Under the pieces are notes generated by a model. It had not been told where the DNA came from. It saw nothing but the letters and a program-made list of their open reading frames with translations, and made no database searches. Positions 23,089 through 33,462 of a stretch of DNA of 64,000 nucleotides are shown piece after piece (position 1 is the stretch's first letter; every line of letters begins with the position of its first letter). The position numbers and the translations under genes were made by a program. Source of the stretch: Trachythela sp. YZ-2020 (taxonomy: Eukaryota; Cnidaria; Anthozoa; Malacalcyonacea; Clavulariidae); contig JADLSH010000316.1 in NCBI GenBank assembly GCA_016169945.1, positions 1,571,768 through 1,635,767 on the forward strand, in the 5' to 3' direction.

Positions 23089-24148
23089 TTAACGAAGTGG
23101 GAAAAGGTAGGAAGTGGCATGATAGAAATTCCTAGCGTCCAATGTTGTAATTCGTTCCACTGCTTCAGCTACTGCCAATTTCAAATTCTCGTGGACGTTG
23201 TTGGAAAACCGCCATTCAGTTCGGTTTTGATCTTGTTAAAACATAACTCGATCGGGTTTAAATCTGGAGAGTACGTCGGTGTAAATATAAGTTCTATACC
23301 CATTTCCCCGAGCATCTCCTCAAGAATTTCCTCTCCTTCGTAATGATGGACGGCGAGATTATCCATGACTGCGAAGTCACCGACTCAAGCGCTGGACGGC
23401 CAGTAACTGGATCTGCAGCTTGACATGCTTCCCAAAACAAATCACAAAATCGTACAGTGTCAGTAGACCCGTAAAGAATATTAAAATACTCTGATCCATT
23501 CATTGAAATTAACATGTTTAATGTTAAATTGGGAGATTCCGTTTTTCTTATAATTTCAACACATCGCTCTCCACTAGGTGCATTTCCATACAGACATGTA
23601 ACTCCGGCCTCGTCGAAGAATTTAATTCGAGATGGGTCTTTCGCAGATAAATAATTGATGAAAAGCTGAGTATCGATCATATTTTCTTGCGTAAAACGTT
23701 CGGCTGCTACTTGGGTAATTCGTTTACGGGTGTAATATTTTCCAGACAAAAGCTTAGATTTGACTGCCCTTGAAATTGAGGGCAGTGAAATAGTCTCAAC
23801 ATCTCCAACTTCTTCTAAGATAGAGTACAACTCCCTAAGTTGTACAGAACTCGTAACAGTTTTCAATATTTCAATTAGCTCTAGATCTCCTTCAGATAGC
23901 TTGCTGCAACGATCTTCTCCCTTTGGATCAGGGTCAACTTGTATTTTACCACAAAAATTCTGCCAAATTTTTGATACATTACCCACAGTAACCCGATAAA
24001 TAGTTGATACAGACTTATAAGTAACTGGGAGATACCCAGTTACAGAATCGCCACCAGATGATAGACATTGATCTATTATAAGACGTCGTAAATCCCCAAC
24101 CAAAGATTTTCCCAAGCTGTACGATCTCCCTAGTTTATTCACATTCAT
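23089..24148 (-). pseudogene. DD37E Tc1/mariner/IS630-type transposase
   Basis: The ATG at 24148 begins an HTH-type amino terminus (residues about 12-65, SLGKSLVGDLRRLIIDQC and VSTIYRVTVGNVSKIWQNF). The catalytic core has Asp about residue 179 in IKFFDEAG, Asp in AVMDNLAVHHYEG and Glu in YSPDLNPIE. Exactly 37 residues separate the last two, hence DD37E. The tail reads LKLAVAEAVERITTLDARNF and stops at 23089-23091. About 353 residues would be expected, normal for the superfamily. There are two one-base breaks: one near 23382 before the second Asp, and one in an A4 run (23205-23208) that one more base would repair. The enzyme would cut and join the ends of the surrounding element at TA. Superfamily confidence is high; the exact family is not known to me. 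Confidence 0.85.
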
Positions 24149-24638
24149 TGAGACGTGTTTTCATGGCACTGAAATCAGCGTAAACAACAAATCTTTGAAA
24201 TTATAGTGGAATAAAATCCAAAAACAAACATGCCATAATTGATATAAAACATTGCTGTACGTTTCTTATACAATATGGGTGGGACTTACAAACGGGTTTG
24301 TTTCGGACTTACAAACAGTTTGATTGATAGGTTGAAACTGATACGTTAGTAACGTCAAACGTGTACGTTTGAAACGTAAACAAACGTGAAAAAATGTTCG
24401 CAGTTGACGGTTGCTTGCAAATGGTAGTAATTAATCATTCTCTTGGATGAGCAACACATTTTGCCACAATAGAATCTTGGGAGAATAAAAATTAATAGCC
24501 TTTTTAACGTGCCAAGGCAAATGCACAGTCCTCGCAATTTTCGGCGGCAAACGGCAATTGCCGCCGATAATGCTGGCGAAGATAAAATTATCGACGGCAA
24601 TTTTTGCTAATTGTTATCAAATACTTATTACCTACCAT

Positions 24639-25916
24639 CAGGGCGACTACAAGATAGGGCGGCGAAACGGCTAGATAATGTCGTGATCAATGTGTGATGC
24701 GCTTTGGGACTGGGGGCGACGCGGCCCCTGTGTAATTTTTAAAAAAACAACAAGGAGTGGAAAAAAGTCCAGGTGGATCGAGTAAATGATTAATATTTTA
24801 AAACGTATTCAGTCGATTGTTGCTGTATTTTTTCAAGATGTTATTCAAGCCTTTTCGCGTTCAAACAATAAGTTTTAAGGCGTTCTGTACTATCTAACAT
24901 ATAAAATTTTGTGTTTTAAATCTCGAAACATTTGTGACTTCCCTGTCCAATTTCGCCCCGCTCGCAAAACAATTTACTAATTTCGTACCTTAGAATCGAG
25001 CTAGAACGTAGCTTTTTTTATGACAACACTGCCACGAATTAAACTTTATTCCTGCCCAATTTTGTCGTGTAATTTTTTGAACTTTTTTTGCTATAGCATG
25101 TCAACTGCAGCATAAAAATTGGGTTGTAGTGTAAAATTTTCTCAGGTTCGACTGTTTTGAAAATTCGCTTATTTCAATGGTAGTCAAACACACTAAGACC
25201 ACTTTTGCAATTTCAATCTACACGAAAATATATACGTTTCTTACCATAAGAACATCATTTGCCAAAAACAAACATTTGAAGAGATATTGCCGATTTTGTA
25301 AAGACGAAATCACGAGAGCTTCGGCAGTTCCAACCCCGGTTGGTTTTATAAAAAATTCAACCGCTTCTTTTGGCACCAGAACTTAGTAAATCCCAGGGCA
25401 GTTAGACCATTAATAGATGTATATTTGGTATAAATATCGTTTCTTAATTTTTTGAACTTTTTTTGCTACCTGCCATTGAATGCGCACCAACCGGTCATTT
25501 AAATGGGGAAAGTATGACAGGAAATAGACAAATTTGGCTAACGCTGTTCACATCAGTGTGTTTACGTCGTTGCTACCCAATTCACAACTTCGGATAACTC
25601 ACATGCCTGATTACTATTGTTCTAGTTCGGGAAAACATTGAATAGAACAAAAGTAACTAAGCATTAGAATTATGTATAAGAGCTATTCACTCATGTAGAT
25701 CATTCTAATGCTTAGTGACCTTTGTTCTATTCAATGTTTGCTCGAACTAGAACAATAGTAATTTCTGGCCTGTGTATATAACAAATTTGTGGTAATTTTC
25801 TTTAACAAATAAAAATGTCTCCACATGCATAAGAAGAATATTTGGGGGGTCCCGCGCATCACACATTGATCAGGCGTTACATTGCCGTTTCGCCGCCCTA
25901 CCTTATAGATGCCCTG
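24639..25916. mobile_element. 1.28-kb inverted-repeat element with CAGGGC ends
   Basis: The left end is CAGGGCGACTACAAGATAGG, then GCGGCGAAACGGC. The right end, on the opposite strand, is CAGGGCATCTATAAGGTAGG, then GCGGCGAAACGGC, followed on both by TGATCAATGTGTGATGCGC. The inverted repeat is about 75 bp. The flanking eight bases (CCTACCAT; CTATTACT) do not match, so the superfamily is open; CAGGG ends hint at hAT. No transposase. A long hairpin lies inside. Confidence 0.75.
25610..25762. repeat. 61-nt-arm hairpin
   Basis: Arms 25610-25670 and 25702-25762 are near-perfect reverse complements (ATTACTATTGTTCTAGTTCG pairs with CGAACTAGAACAATAGTAAT; GTAACTAAGCATTAGAAT pairs with ATTCTAATGCTTAGTGAC with a mismatch). 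The loop is 31 nt. It is nested in the 1.28-kb element. It could be a separate fold-back MITE or, if transcribed, a small-RNA hairpin. Confidence 0.75.
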
Positions 25917-26191
25917 CTATTACTTAGTACCAAGTAGGGCCACTAGGGTGAATTGTCTTGGGCAAACAGTTTGGTTAACCGACTAACATTCAGCGCTCTC
26001 CCTTCAACAAGTACAATCATCTAGCGTTAAATATAGTAAAATAATACATGCATGCAGAATCCCCTCGCGCATTCGAACCACACAATTTACTCTCCCAAAA
26101 GTTATTGTAACATGAAGTACTGAGTCGATCACTGTAACCATGGTAACACGCAACATTTTTATTTTGTACAAAATGGTAAAATATTGATAAG

Positions 26192-27007
26192 ATCACATGC
26201 AGCCCAATCTCACATTGTTGCTATATTAATATTTTTTTTTATTAATAATGTTTTATTATTGCTGTTTGTATGTTATGGTATATTATGTGTATGTGGTATG
26301 ATGGACGTCGAATTACACTCTCTATTGTTATTGGTTGATTCGAACGCGTTCACGCGACAACCATGTAATGAACCAATAACAATAGAGAGTGTAATTCGAA
26401 CTCGCGAGCTCTCAACTGAATATCCCCGGGTATCGACAGCCACGGTGCCTGAGATTGTCAGAAAATCGAACAAGTTATGGATTTTCACCGACAAAAATTC
26501 TCTTGTGTTTGCTGAAGACGATGAATGTGATGTGAAATGTAATGGGCTTTATGGATCTGTTGTTTTTTGGCGATTCGATGCATTATTATGCGACGCGAGA
26601 AGGATTTGTGAAGCCGATGCGAGTTCGTTGGAGCTGTATTGACCTGCCTTCTCCTTATATTACATATAATACCATGAGTGACTTTCCCCTCAAAGTGGAT
26701 TTAAAATCACACCAAGTCAACACTGAAAAGTCGATTGCAACTTGTAGTAGAAGTAAGTAACTTTATTTCTTCATTTGACATTTAAGTCTACTATAATTTA
26801 TATTTAACTATTAAGTCTACTATAATTTGCTAATATGAAGTACCCTAACCATCAATAATAAATATATATTTAATTCCATCATACCATTTCTGGCAAATAG
26901 CATAACAGACATAACACATACACATAATATACCATAACATACAAACAGCAATAATACAAAATTATTAATAAAAAAATATTAATATAGCAACAATGGCTGC
27001 CTGTGAT
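26192..27007. mobile_element. 816-bp inverted-repeat element nested in the repeat
   Basis: Ends read ATCACATGCAGCC on the left and ATCACAGGCAGCC on the right (opposite strand). Both continue through ATTGTTGCTATATTAATATT, TATTATTGCTGTTTGTATGT and TATGGTATATTATGTGTATG, giving inverted repeats of about 110 bp. AAG flanks both sides (26189-26191; 27008-27010), a possible 3-bp duplication. Comparison with copy 1 of the host repeat gives the empty site. The inner 152-aa ORF has no family signal and overlaps the left repeat. Confidence 0.75.
26308..26399. repeat. Perfect 29-bp-arm palindrome
   Basis: Arms 26308-26336 and 26371-26399 are perfect reverse complements (TCGAATTACACTCTCTATTG onward), with a 34-nt loop. 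It lies just inside the left inverted repeat of the 816-bp element. Confidence 0.8.
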
Positions 27008-27665
27008 AAGATTTTTTAATTTTAACTGTAAAATTATCAATTGCCCAACTATATAAAGTGGGTATGTTATTACGTACTCTTTTAGCTTTGGTTTGCTGTA
27101 AAATTCAACCTTAGAAGTCTCATAAAACATTTCGAAATATTCATAAAACTTGAACGATTTTTTAACAGTATTTATACTTCTTTTCTCACTTGTTTTTGAG
27201 ATTTAATATGTTGTTTCTTATTCTATAACGTATTTGAATAAATACTAAAATACCTTTTAAGATTAATCAATGTTGTATTGACCACACAGGATGACCTAGT
27301 ACGCATTTTCAAATCCACAAACTATAATACACTGCATGCCAATATACAAAAATAAACACTTTCGCGTTTAAAACGTTTAAAACTCGAAAATCTTGTCTGT
27401 CTTCGGTCTTTTGACTGAAAGTTCTCTAAATAATTTTCATTTATCTCGTTTTAGAGACTTTGTTTGTCTATTTATGTCCCGACTCCCGAGACCCGAGTAC
27501 AAAACAGTTTTCTCTCGGCCCGAAACTCGCGCATGCGCATAACGTAGAAAACCGACCATTGCATAATGCACAACTTTGCATTCCGCTATGTTGTCACATA
27601 CCCGGGTGTAAATATCCGAGCGGAATTAATACCCTCGCACGGCGCTTCGCGCCGGCTCGGGGATT

Positions 27666-27950
27666 ACAAGATGTTTTTTTCTGTATGTCACTCGATTGAA
27701 ATTGATGTAGAAGGTTTAGGTGGATGGATATTTCGAGTGAAAATATTATATACAATATTTTAGACCTGAACGGAAACGGCTGCGAAAAATGCAACTCTAA
27801 GTCCTCCAACAGGAATTGAATCTGCGGCCCTGCGATTCCGATGCAGCGCTCTGACCACTGAGCTACAGAGTCCAGTTGCCAAGCGTTAGCCACAAGTTCA
27901 GGTATATATATAGATGCGGGTACTGCGGGTTGTGATAAGGTAAATTTCAA
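27666..27950 (-). mobile_element. tRNA-derived SINE, subfamily A
   Basis: On the minus strand a 73-nt tRNA-like head (27873-27801) reads GGACTCTGTAGCTCAGTGGT and later GCAGATTCAATTCCTG, corresponding to Pol III box A and box B. It is preceded by CACAAGTTC-type leader sequence and followed by TTAGAGTTGCATTTTTCGCA, AATATTGTATATAATATTTT and a tail ending ATCGAGTGACATACAG. The acceptor arms do not pair well, so it is not a functional tRNA gene. The same body recurs at 27951 and 36020. Confidence 0.75.
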
Positions 27951-28195
27951 GATGTTTTTTCTGCATCTCCCTCGATTGAAATTTATGTAGAAGGTTTAGG
28001 TGGATGGATATTTCGAGTGAAAATATTATATACAATATTTTAGATCTGAACGGGAACGGCTGCGAAAAATGGAACACTAAGTCCTCCGACAGGAATTGAA
28101 TTTGCGGCCCTGCGATTTCGGTGCATGGCGCAGGGCCGCAGATTCAATTCCTGTCGGAGGACTTAGAGTTGCATTTTACAGAATCTAAAATAAAA
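27951..28195. mobile_element. SINE copy fused to its own inverted fragment
   Basis: A minus-oriented SINE tail and tRNA-like head (to about 28125) are followed directly by a plus-oriented piece: GCAGGGCCGCAGATTCAATT then CCTGTCGGAGGACTTAGAG (28132-28170). The two form a fold-back with arms of about 34 nt centred near 28123. A second SINE family shows the same architecture at 33463-33645. Confidence 0.7.
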
Positions 28196-29683
28196 TGTAT
28201 TATAACTTGCAACTATACTAGGGAAAAGTCAGATTTACTGCTCTCTACTTTTGGAACATAGGCATGATATAATTTAACATCTATGATCAACTTTTGAAGG
28301 AAGCTATTTTTGTGTAAAAAGGGGGAATATTCCTGGTATTAAATCTCCAATTATCGGCATAAACTTCTGGTGCATAAACTTCTCACAATTAAAATATATC
28401 AATCAGGCCTTCAAACATTTCCGTGTGATAGACTACAATAGCTGGACAAACAAGCCTGACAGTTATTTTACATTCATCTCTTGAACAGGTTTCAAACTAT
28501 GTGGAAATATACAGTATACTAGTCATGTGAAGCTAACCGTATATTTAGAGTAAGTTGGTAAACATAAGCATTGAAAGTCCAAGTAAAATTGAAGATATTG
28601 TATAGTAGCATTTGCTAAAATAATTTTAAATGACAACTTTATTATTTTCGGCGTTTTAATTCAAATATTGTCGCGGCAAATTCAAATTTTTAGCGGGGAC
28701 AACATGCTTAAAATTCACGAACGAAGATTGCAAATATTTCCTCACAAAATCGCTCTATTACACATAAAACATAACAATAATCTTACCTGAATAATATTCA
28801 GTAGCAGCTGATGTATTACTTCTGAAAATCCAGTTCCTATCTTGGGTAAAAAGTCCAAGAACACAGACACAAAGAAAAATATAATTTTTGAAAATATGGC
28901 CGGTTAGTCCAGTTCTGGCTCCTGGCCAGAACTGGACTAATGGTCGGCGTGATGACTCTATCCCGTGGACTTTTGCGCGCGTAGGACAAAGATTAGACAC
29001 CAGTCTGTCAGTCCGCGCGAATTACGAAAATTATTCATTTCTCGTTCATTTGTTTGATAGAGTAACAAAACTCCAATCACAAGTAAATATTTCAGATTTT
29101 GCATTATTTATAAAGCTCTTAAATAAATAGATAGTCGTTGAAGGGAAATAATTTGTTATACATATTGTGATTTCTTGATTTCTATACACGTAAGTTAAAC
29201 ACGTAAGTTGAATACACATAAGTTAAACATGTCTTCATTTTTCACATCTATGAACAAGTAAGCTAAGGAAAACATTTTCGCTGGGTATGCTAACTATAAA
29301 GAGCTTCTGTTAACGATCAGGTGTTGCTTGTTCCAAATCTAAATTGGAAGGTTAGATAAGCGACAAAAGGCAGTTACGCAAATGTATATTTTCCCAACAT
29401 AGTCTAGATATCTCAAAGACGAAGTCATGTCCTGATAATTTCGTGATTCACCGCGTTTTGGTACGATCGGTAGATTTCGCATTCCGCTGCCCCGCTTTTC
29501 GTTATATACAAATATTTGCAAAGAATTATTGTGACAGCGCTCCTAAATATTTGCCTGAAAGTGCAAATTTTCACACATTTTTTGATGGCATGATCTCCAT
29601 ACCCCCTAAAGATCTCACACCTTCTGCATTCGATTCTAGTGCCACTGCGCTCTCTTAGATGTTTACACCTCTCTCTCCTATTG
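28196..29683. other. Non-coding stretch with one short palindrome
   Basis: No supported gene. ORFs of 60-80 codons occur but none shows a domain. A perfect 16-bp-arm palindrome lies at 28904-28940. Confidence 0.4.
28904..28940. repeat. Perfect 16-bp-arm palindrome
   Basis: Arms TTAGTCCAGTTCTGGC (28904-28919) and its complement (28925-28940) around a 5-nt spacer. It stands alone without flanking repeats, so it could be a hairpin MITE core or a binding site. Function unknown. Confidence 0.7.
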
Positions 29684-30027
29684 AAAGGTGTGTATATAAT
29701 CCGAAGGTGTGTAATATCCGAGGTGTGTAAGATTAGCCAAGGTGTGTATGGTTGAAAGGTGTGTAATTAGAAAAGGCGTGTATTTTCCAAAAAGGTGTGT
29801 ATAAATACACATCTTTAGTAAATAGAAGGTGTGTAAAGCAAAGGTGTGTAATTACATAAATGCAAGGTGTGTACTCGTACACATCTAAGGTGTGTAATTT
29901 TGTAAACAAGGTGTGTATAAATACACACATTTGTCATCAATATTGCAAACGATGTGCAATTATACAAACCTTTTTCCCAAAAGATGTGTATTTGTACACA
30001 ATTTAGGTGTATATAATTACACACTAG
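29684..30027. repeat. GGTGTGTA motif cluster
   Basis: Eleven exact GGTGTGTA copies on plus, usually AAGGTGTGTA, plus near variants (GGCGTGTA, GATGTGTA, GATGTGCA, GGTGTATA), lie about 16-35 bp apart in otherwise unrelated A+T-rich sequence. Several are followed by an inverted TACACA. Spacing is irregular, so this is not a simple tandem repeat. It could be a decayed minisatellite or a cluster of protein-binding sites. Confidence 0.7.
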
Positions 30028-31763
30028 TTTTTATAGTGTACTGGACCTCTTGAGAGAACACTTTCTAGAGAACTGATAGAGATTTCCAGACGTATAAATA
30101 GAGTTAGAAAAATGATCCGGGCTCACGGACCGAAAACTCTGCAAAATGAGCAACACGCGGTGTTGAATTATATGCATTATTGTAGTAATTGTACATTGTT
30201 AAAGCGTCTAAAACTAAGTAGGAATATTATTTAACATCGTCAAACGTTTGAGAATTAGGATTATTATGAATTATAAACCTCCTCCTAATCACAGTATCGA
30301 AGCTCCAAATCACGGCAAAGTACATCAAGTACTCTACTATCACTGATTCACATTGACATGATCACACGTTCCACGGTAGATTTGCCCTGTTTACCGTTCA
30401 CCGTTTGGCTAGCGCACTTTAGGTTATAGTATACAAATAACGAATGGTTTCATTCAGACGAATGAATAAATAGATTGTCGCCAACATTAATTTTGGGACT
30501 TGGTGCTCTTCAATTACCCACCTTGGCCAACAGCAACATTGCATATATGCAGAAATATTTATATGGCACAAACAACATAACAAGCGGCATTAGAATAGTG
30601 TCTAGTCTTGAATGGCCAAGCTTGTTTCAAACTTATTCGAAGCTCGTTTTCTAAATTGGGTTGAGATCGTGCATGCCATTTTTCGGCTTTCATTTGCTCT
30701 CCCATACGGTTTCATGAAAGTGTCTCCACCGAAAACTAACTTCATTGGCACAAGCGCAGGGTTCTATAAACGCTCAGATCTTTCCGTGTCATCGCCAAAT
30801 GAACCAAGTTTAGGAGAGGATAGCGTAGCGATAAGTTTTCAGCCCTGGATTGATCTCCATGTTTTCAAATAAGGGAGAGAAATCTACTCATATTGGGAGC
30901 AACCACCAACGATTTCCGAGCCCCATATTCCTTCTCTTAAAACAATGACAACTGCAGATTATACATTTTTGCGACGCGTGACTAAAACTACCAGAATGTG
31001 TTACGAGTTTCTTCATACTAAATAATAGAAAAATAGTTCTAGCTTTAATAATTAAAGCTAAAGATTCACTGCATTATTAAACCCCCCATTAAGAATCAAC
31101 ATGCTCACTGCTTAAGAACAAAGAGCTATCTGAGTGTATGTTTGTTATCTCCGTTCTTTCTTTCTGTAATTGTGTATTTTAATTGCATTCCAATCTGTTA
31201 TGACCTACCGTAATATTAACATACTGAGGAAGTGCCAGACAATCAATTTGAAATAGGTTAGCATAATCGATGTTCCTTCAACTTTAACAAAATTAAGGTA
31301 ACGTACTCGCTTACTCCGTTGTTTGAAATCTTCCTCGACGATTGTTGGCGATAACACATTATTCAAGGTAAGCTCATAGATTATGTTTAAGGTATTACAT
31401 GAGAAACTATCCGCAGTACTTCCGTCGAAGTAGAGAAAGATAGACTTTAATATATCCAATGGTTTTTCCCGAAACGAATTCACCGAATCAGTGTCCTGCT
31501 TTTCGGTCTGCCAAATGTTTCTCTAAGATCATCAAAATAATACCCCAATACAAGCCTAACATTTATTGAACATTTGCCACTCGCATCGTCGTCAAACAAC
31601 GATGATAATACATGACAGTAGGTGGCCTCAATATACCAACCAGTAGCTGTGATTATTGATTAGGTTTGAATGTAAGGCAACTTGACCTTAATTTATTTTT
31701 CATTTCTACATTGCAACGTGATTTCACAGGCACGAAAGTAGAACCCCGAACATCTGAGGCATA
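30028..31763. other. Upstream region of the seven-TM gene
   Basis: No coding signal. A pyrimidine-rich tract ending CGTGATTTCACAG at about 31729 is a plausible 3' splice site a few tens of bases before the ATG at 31764, so an upstream non-coding exon is likely. A promoter was not located. Confidence 0.4.
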
Positions 31764-33098
31764 ATGATATCATCAGGTCATTTTCAAGAACTCGGCAGCG
31801 TTGACAGTCCTACTAATATCGAAAGACTAGTTTTCACGTCTAAGGACTTCAAAGTGATGCGATTGTTTCTGCGCTTGCTGTCATTATGGAGACCCCAGTC
31901 AGCAAGTTTCATGGAACGTCGTGTTTATCCCATTATTGTGAACCTTATACTCTTATCGATTGGCGTAATACGAAATGGAATACAAGCCACAGTGAAATCA
32001 ACATGGCTGAACATTCAACTGGTCTACACTGTTCACGAAGTTGGCACATGGCTAGGTCACATTTTGGGGAACCACTATTTTGCATCTAGAGACATAGAAA
32101 CGAACGTCTTGCGTTTGGAGCGACCACTAACCGGAATCAGGAATTCTTTAAATCGCAGGCTCAAGTATTTGAATGGGGCCATTATCATTTCGTTTGTATT
32201 TTTTTCGGTTATGCTTTGCACGCTTTATATAGCCTCGTTGTTGAGTTGGGAACATGGCGGGCAGAGATTCTCAGCTGATGTGCCCTATATCAATGGACCT
32301 TTGGATCATATCTTGTACGGACTTGTCATAGTGTCGATTATTTTTGAGCTTGGCATTGGTCTGGCCTTGTCTTGGACTTTAGCATTCATGTATATATGTT
32401 TCGCAAGTCGGCTTAAAATCTTGGAAAACAATTACGTAAAATGGAGAAAGCCATCTGTCGACGCAGTTGATTTATTTCAGCTGATCTACGCTCGGCCTGT
32501 AAAACGGTCCTGGAAACGAATTTCCTGGTGGTTTCTGGCGCATAACATTGTCTGCCTCGCAATACCGCTGTACGGCTACGAGCTAGCGAAGGCGCTTAGC
32601 GGAACAGCGTACTATTCGAAACATCTTGCACAATTTGTTTGTTACTTGGTGTTCGTATTAACCATGTGGCTCACTCCTATCCTAATGGCCGAACAAATTA
32701 AGCGCAGAGAGAAAACATTTCAAGAACGGGTTAACGATATCTCTCCCAGCATGCTCGAAGAGCTTCACGACGGCAGTAAGCATGCATCGGCTGAAGGAAT
32801 ACCTTCTGAACCAACTGCATCACAGGAAACGGCTGGGTCAATTCAAACTGACCACGAAGGCAGCCTTGGCTGCCATGGTTACACGTTTGCACTTAGGGAC
32901 AAAGAACTGAGAGAATTTCTACGCTTTTTAAAGCGGAGAACCGCTGGATTGGTTTCTCGTGGCTATTCCCTGCAAGTTTATCTGTCGCTTATTTCGCTGA
33001 CATTGGGAGCAATTTCTTTCATTTTGAGATTTAACCGTGAAAATGCCGTTAACTCACTTAATATGTCCAGACCATTAAACAGTTCCTTGTCTTCGTAA
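31764..33098 (+). CDS. Seven-transmembrane protein, possibly gustatory-receptor-like
   Basis: An uninterrupted 444-codon ORF, the cleanest in the window. The amino end is polar, about 50 residues, without a signal peptide. Hydrophobic segments lie near residues 54-72, 84-104, 136-160, 182-214, 253-278, 287-310 and 400-422. That makes seven, with a charged Ser/Glu-rich loop of about 85 residues before the last, ending in an amphipathic LREFLRFLKRR stretch. An amino-terminus-in topology puts this loop inside the cell, as in the insect chemoreceptor / animal gustatory-receptor-like (7tm_7) superfamily, whose members are 350-450 residues and act as ligand-gated cation channels. The Gr carboxy-terminal signature TYxxxxxQF is not present; VYLSLISLTLG takes its place. 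The family call therefore rests on topology and length only. A polyadenylation signal follows at 33206. It could instead be an unrelated seven-TM family. Confidence 0.6.
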   Translation: MISSGHFQELGSVDSPTNIERLVFTSKDFKVMRLFLRLLSLWRPQSASFMERRVYPIIVNLILLSIGVIRNGIQATVKSTWLNIQLVYTVHEVGTWLGHILGNHYFASRDIETNVLRLERPLTGIRNSLNRRLKYLNGAIIISFVFFSVMLCTLYIASLLSWEHGGQRFSADVPYINGPLDHILYGLVIVSIIFELGIGLALSWTLAFMYICFASRLKILENNYVKWRKPSVDAVDLFQLIYARPVKRSWKRISWWFLAHNIVCLAIPLYGYELAKALSGTAYYSKHLAQFVCYLVFVLTMWLTPILMAEQIKRREKTFQERVNDISPSMLEELHDGSKHASAEGIPSEPTASQETAGSIQTDHEGSLGCHGYTFALRDKELREFLRFLKRRTAGLVSRGYSLQVYLSLISLTLGAISFILRFNRENAVNSLNMSRPLNSSLSS

Positions 33099-33205
33099 AT
33101 TGTTTGTAAACTTTTCATTTTCGAGAATTTATAATTGTCTCGGTTATTCAACTAATAGTAAACAGGCCAGTATGTCCGAATATATTTTGGTTATTAAATT
33201 CAATG

Positions 33206-33211
33206 AATAAA
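33206..33211 (+). terminator. AATAAA polyadenylation signal
   Basis: AATAAA 108 bp after the stop codon of the seven-TM gene, in A+T-rich sequence. The spacing is reasonable for a short 3' UTR. Confidence 0.5.
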
Positions 33212-33462
33212 AATCTACGTACATTGCAATTTTCAATCTGAAGCGCAATTTTCAGCTATTTAGGTATACTTTAGGGTAACCCTTCTGCACACTTAGGTAT
33301 AGCTGATTTCCAACCGGCCGTTTACAAAATATTTACAAAAAATTAAATTTACAAAATTTATACTATTTACAACATAATAACTAATTATACTAAGCAACTA
33401 TAGAGGGAATATTAGCAGATATAAAAATATTTACAGAAAGTTAACAGTACAGTATATAATAA

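Larger units (their letters stand above)
20568..24427. mobile_element. Two-gene DD37E Tc1/mariner-type transposon, TA target
   Basis: 3,860 bp. The ends CTACCATTTGCAAGCAACCG (left) and its complement (right) begin terminal inverted repeats of about 185 bp (20568-20752; 24243-24427) that are nearly identical, including GTTTACGTTTCAAACGTACA and TGTAAGTCCCACCC. A TA dinucleotide flanks both sides (20566-20567; 24428-24429), the Tc1/mariner/IS630 target duplication. Inside are two convergent genes, each starting near one inverted repeat: a UIM-like protein gene on plus and the transposase on minus. Both carry frame breaks, so this copy is probably inactive unless those are assembly errors. Long inverted repeats plus a second gene are unusual for this superfamily as I know it. 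Confidence 0.85.
26050..27665 (+). repeat. Hairpin-ended repeat family, copy 2, with nested insertion
   Basis: Same orientation and block order as 10543-11390. It starts GCAGAATCCCCTCGCGC and ends CTCGCACGGCGCTTCGCGCC then GGCTCGGGGATTA. Similarity stops at about 26190 and resumes at about 27008, bracketing an 816-bp insertion. The 27,450-27,560 segment (CTCTCGGCCCGAAACTCGCG and GCGCATAACG) also matches 11,225-11,255 of copy 1. Confidence 0.7.

Noticed and set aside
25177..25386. 69-codon ORF
   Set aside because: Inside a non-autonomous inverted-repeat element, with no recognisable family.
24639..25916. Assigning the CAGGGC-ended element firmly to hAT
   Set aside because: The flanking eight bases do not match and no transposase is present.
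26184..26642. 152-codon ORF
   Set aside because: Overlaps the inverted repeat and palindrome of a MITE-like element, with no domain signal.
30612..30872. 86-codon ORF upstream of the seven-TM gene
   Set aside because: No domain, no codon or splice support, not adjacent to any related fragment.
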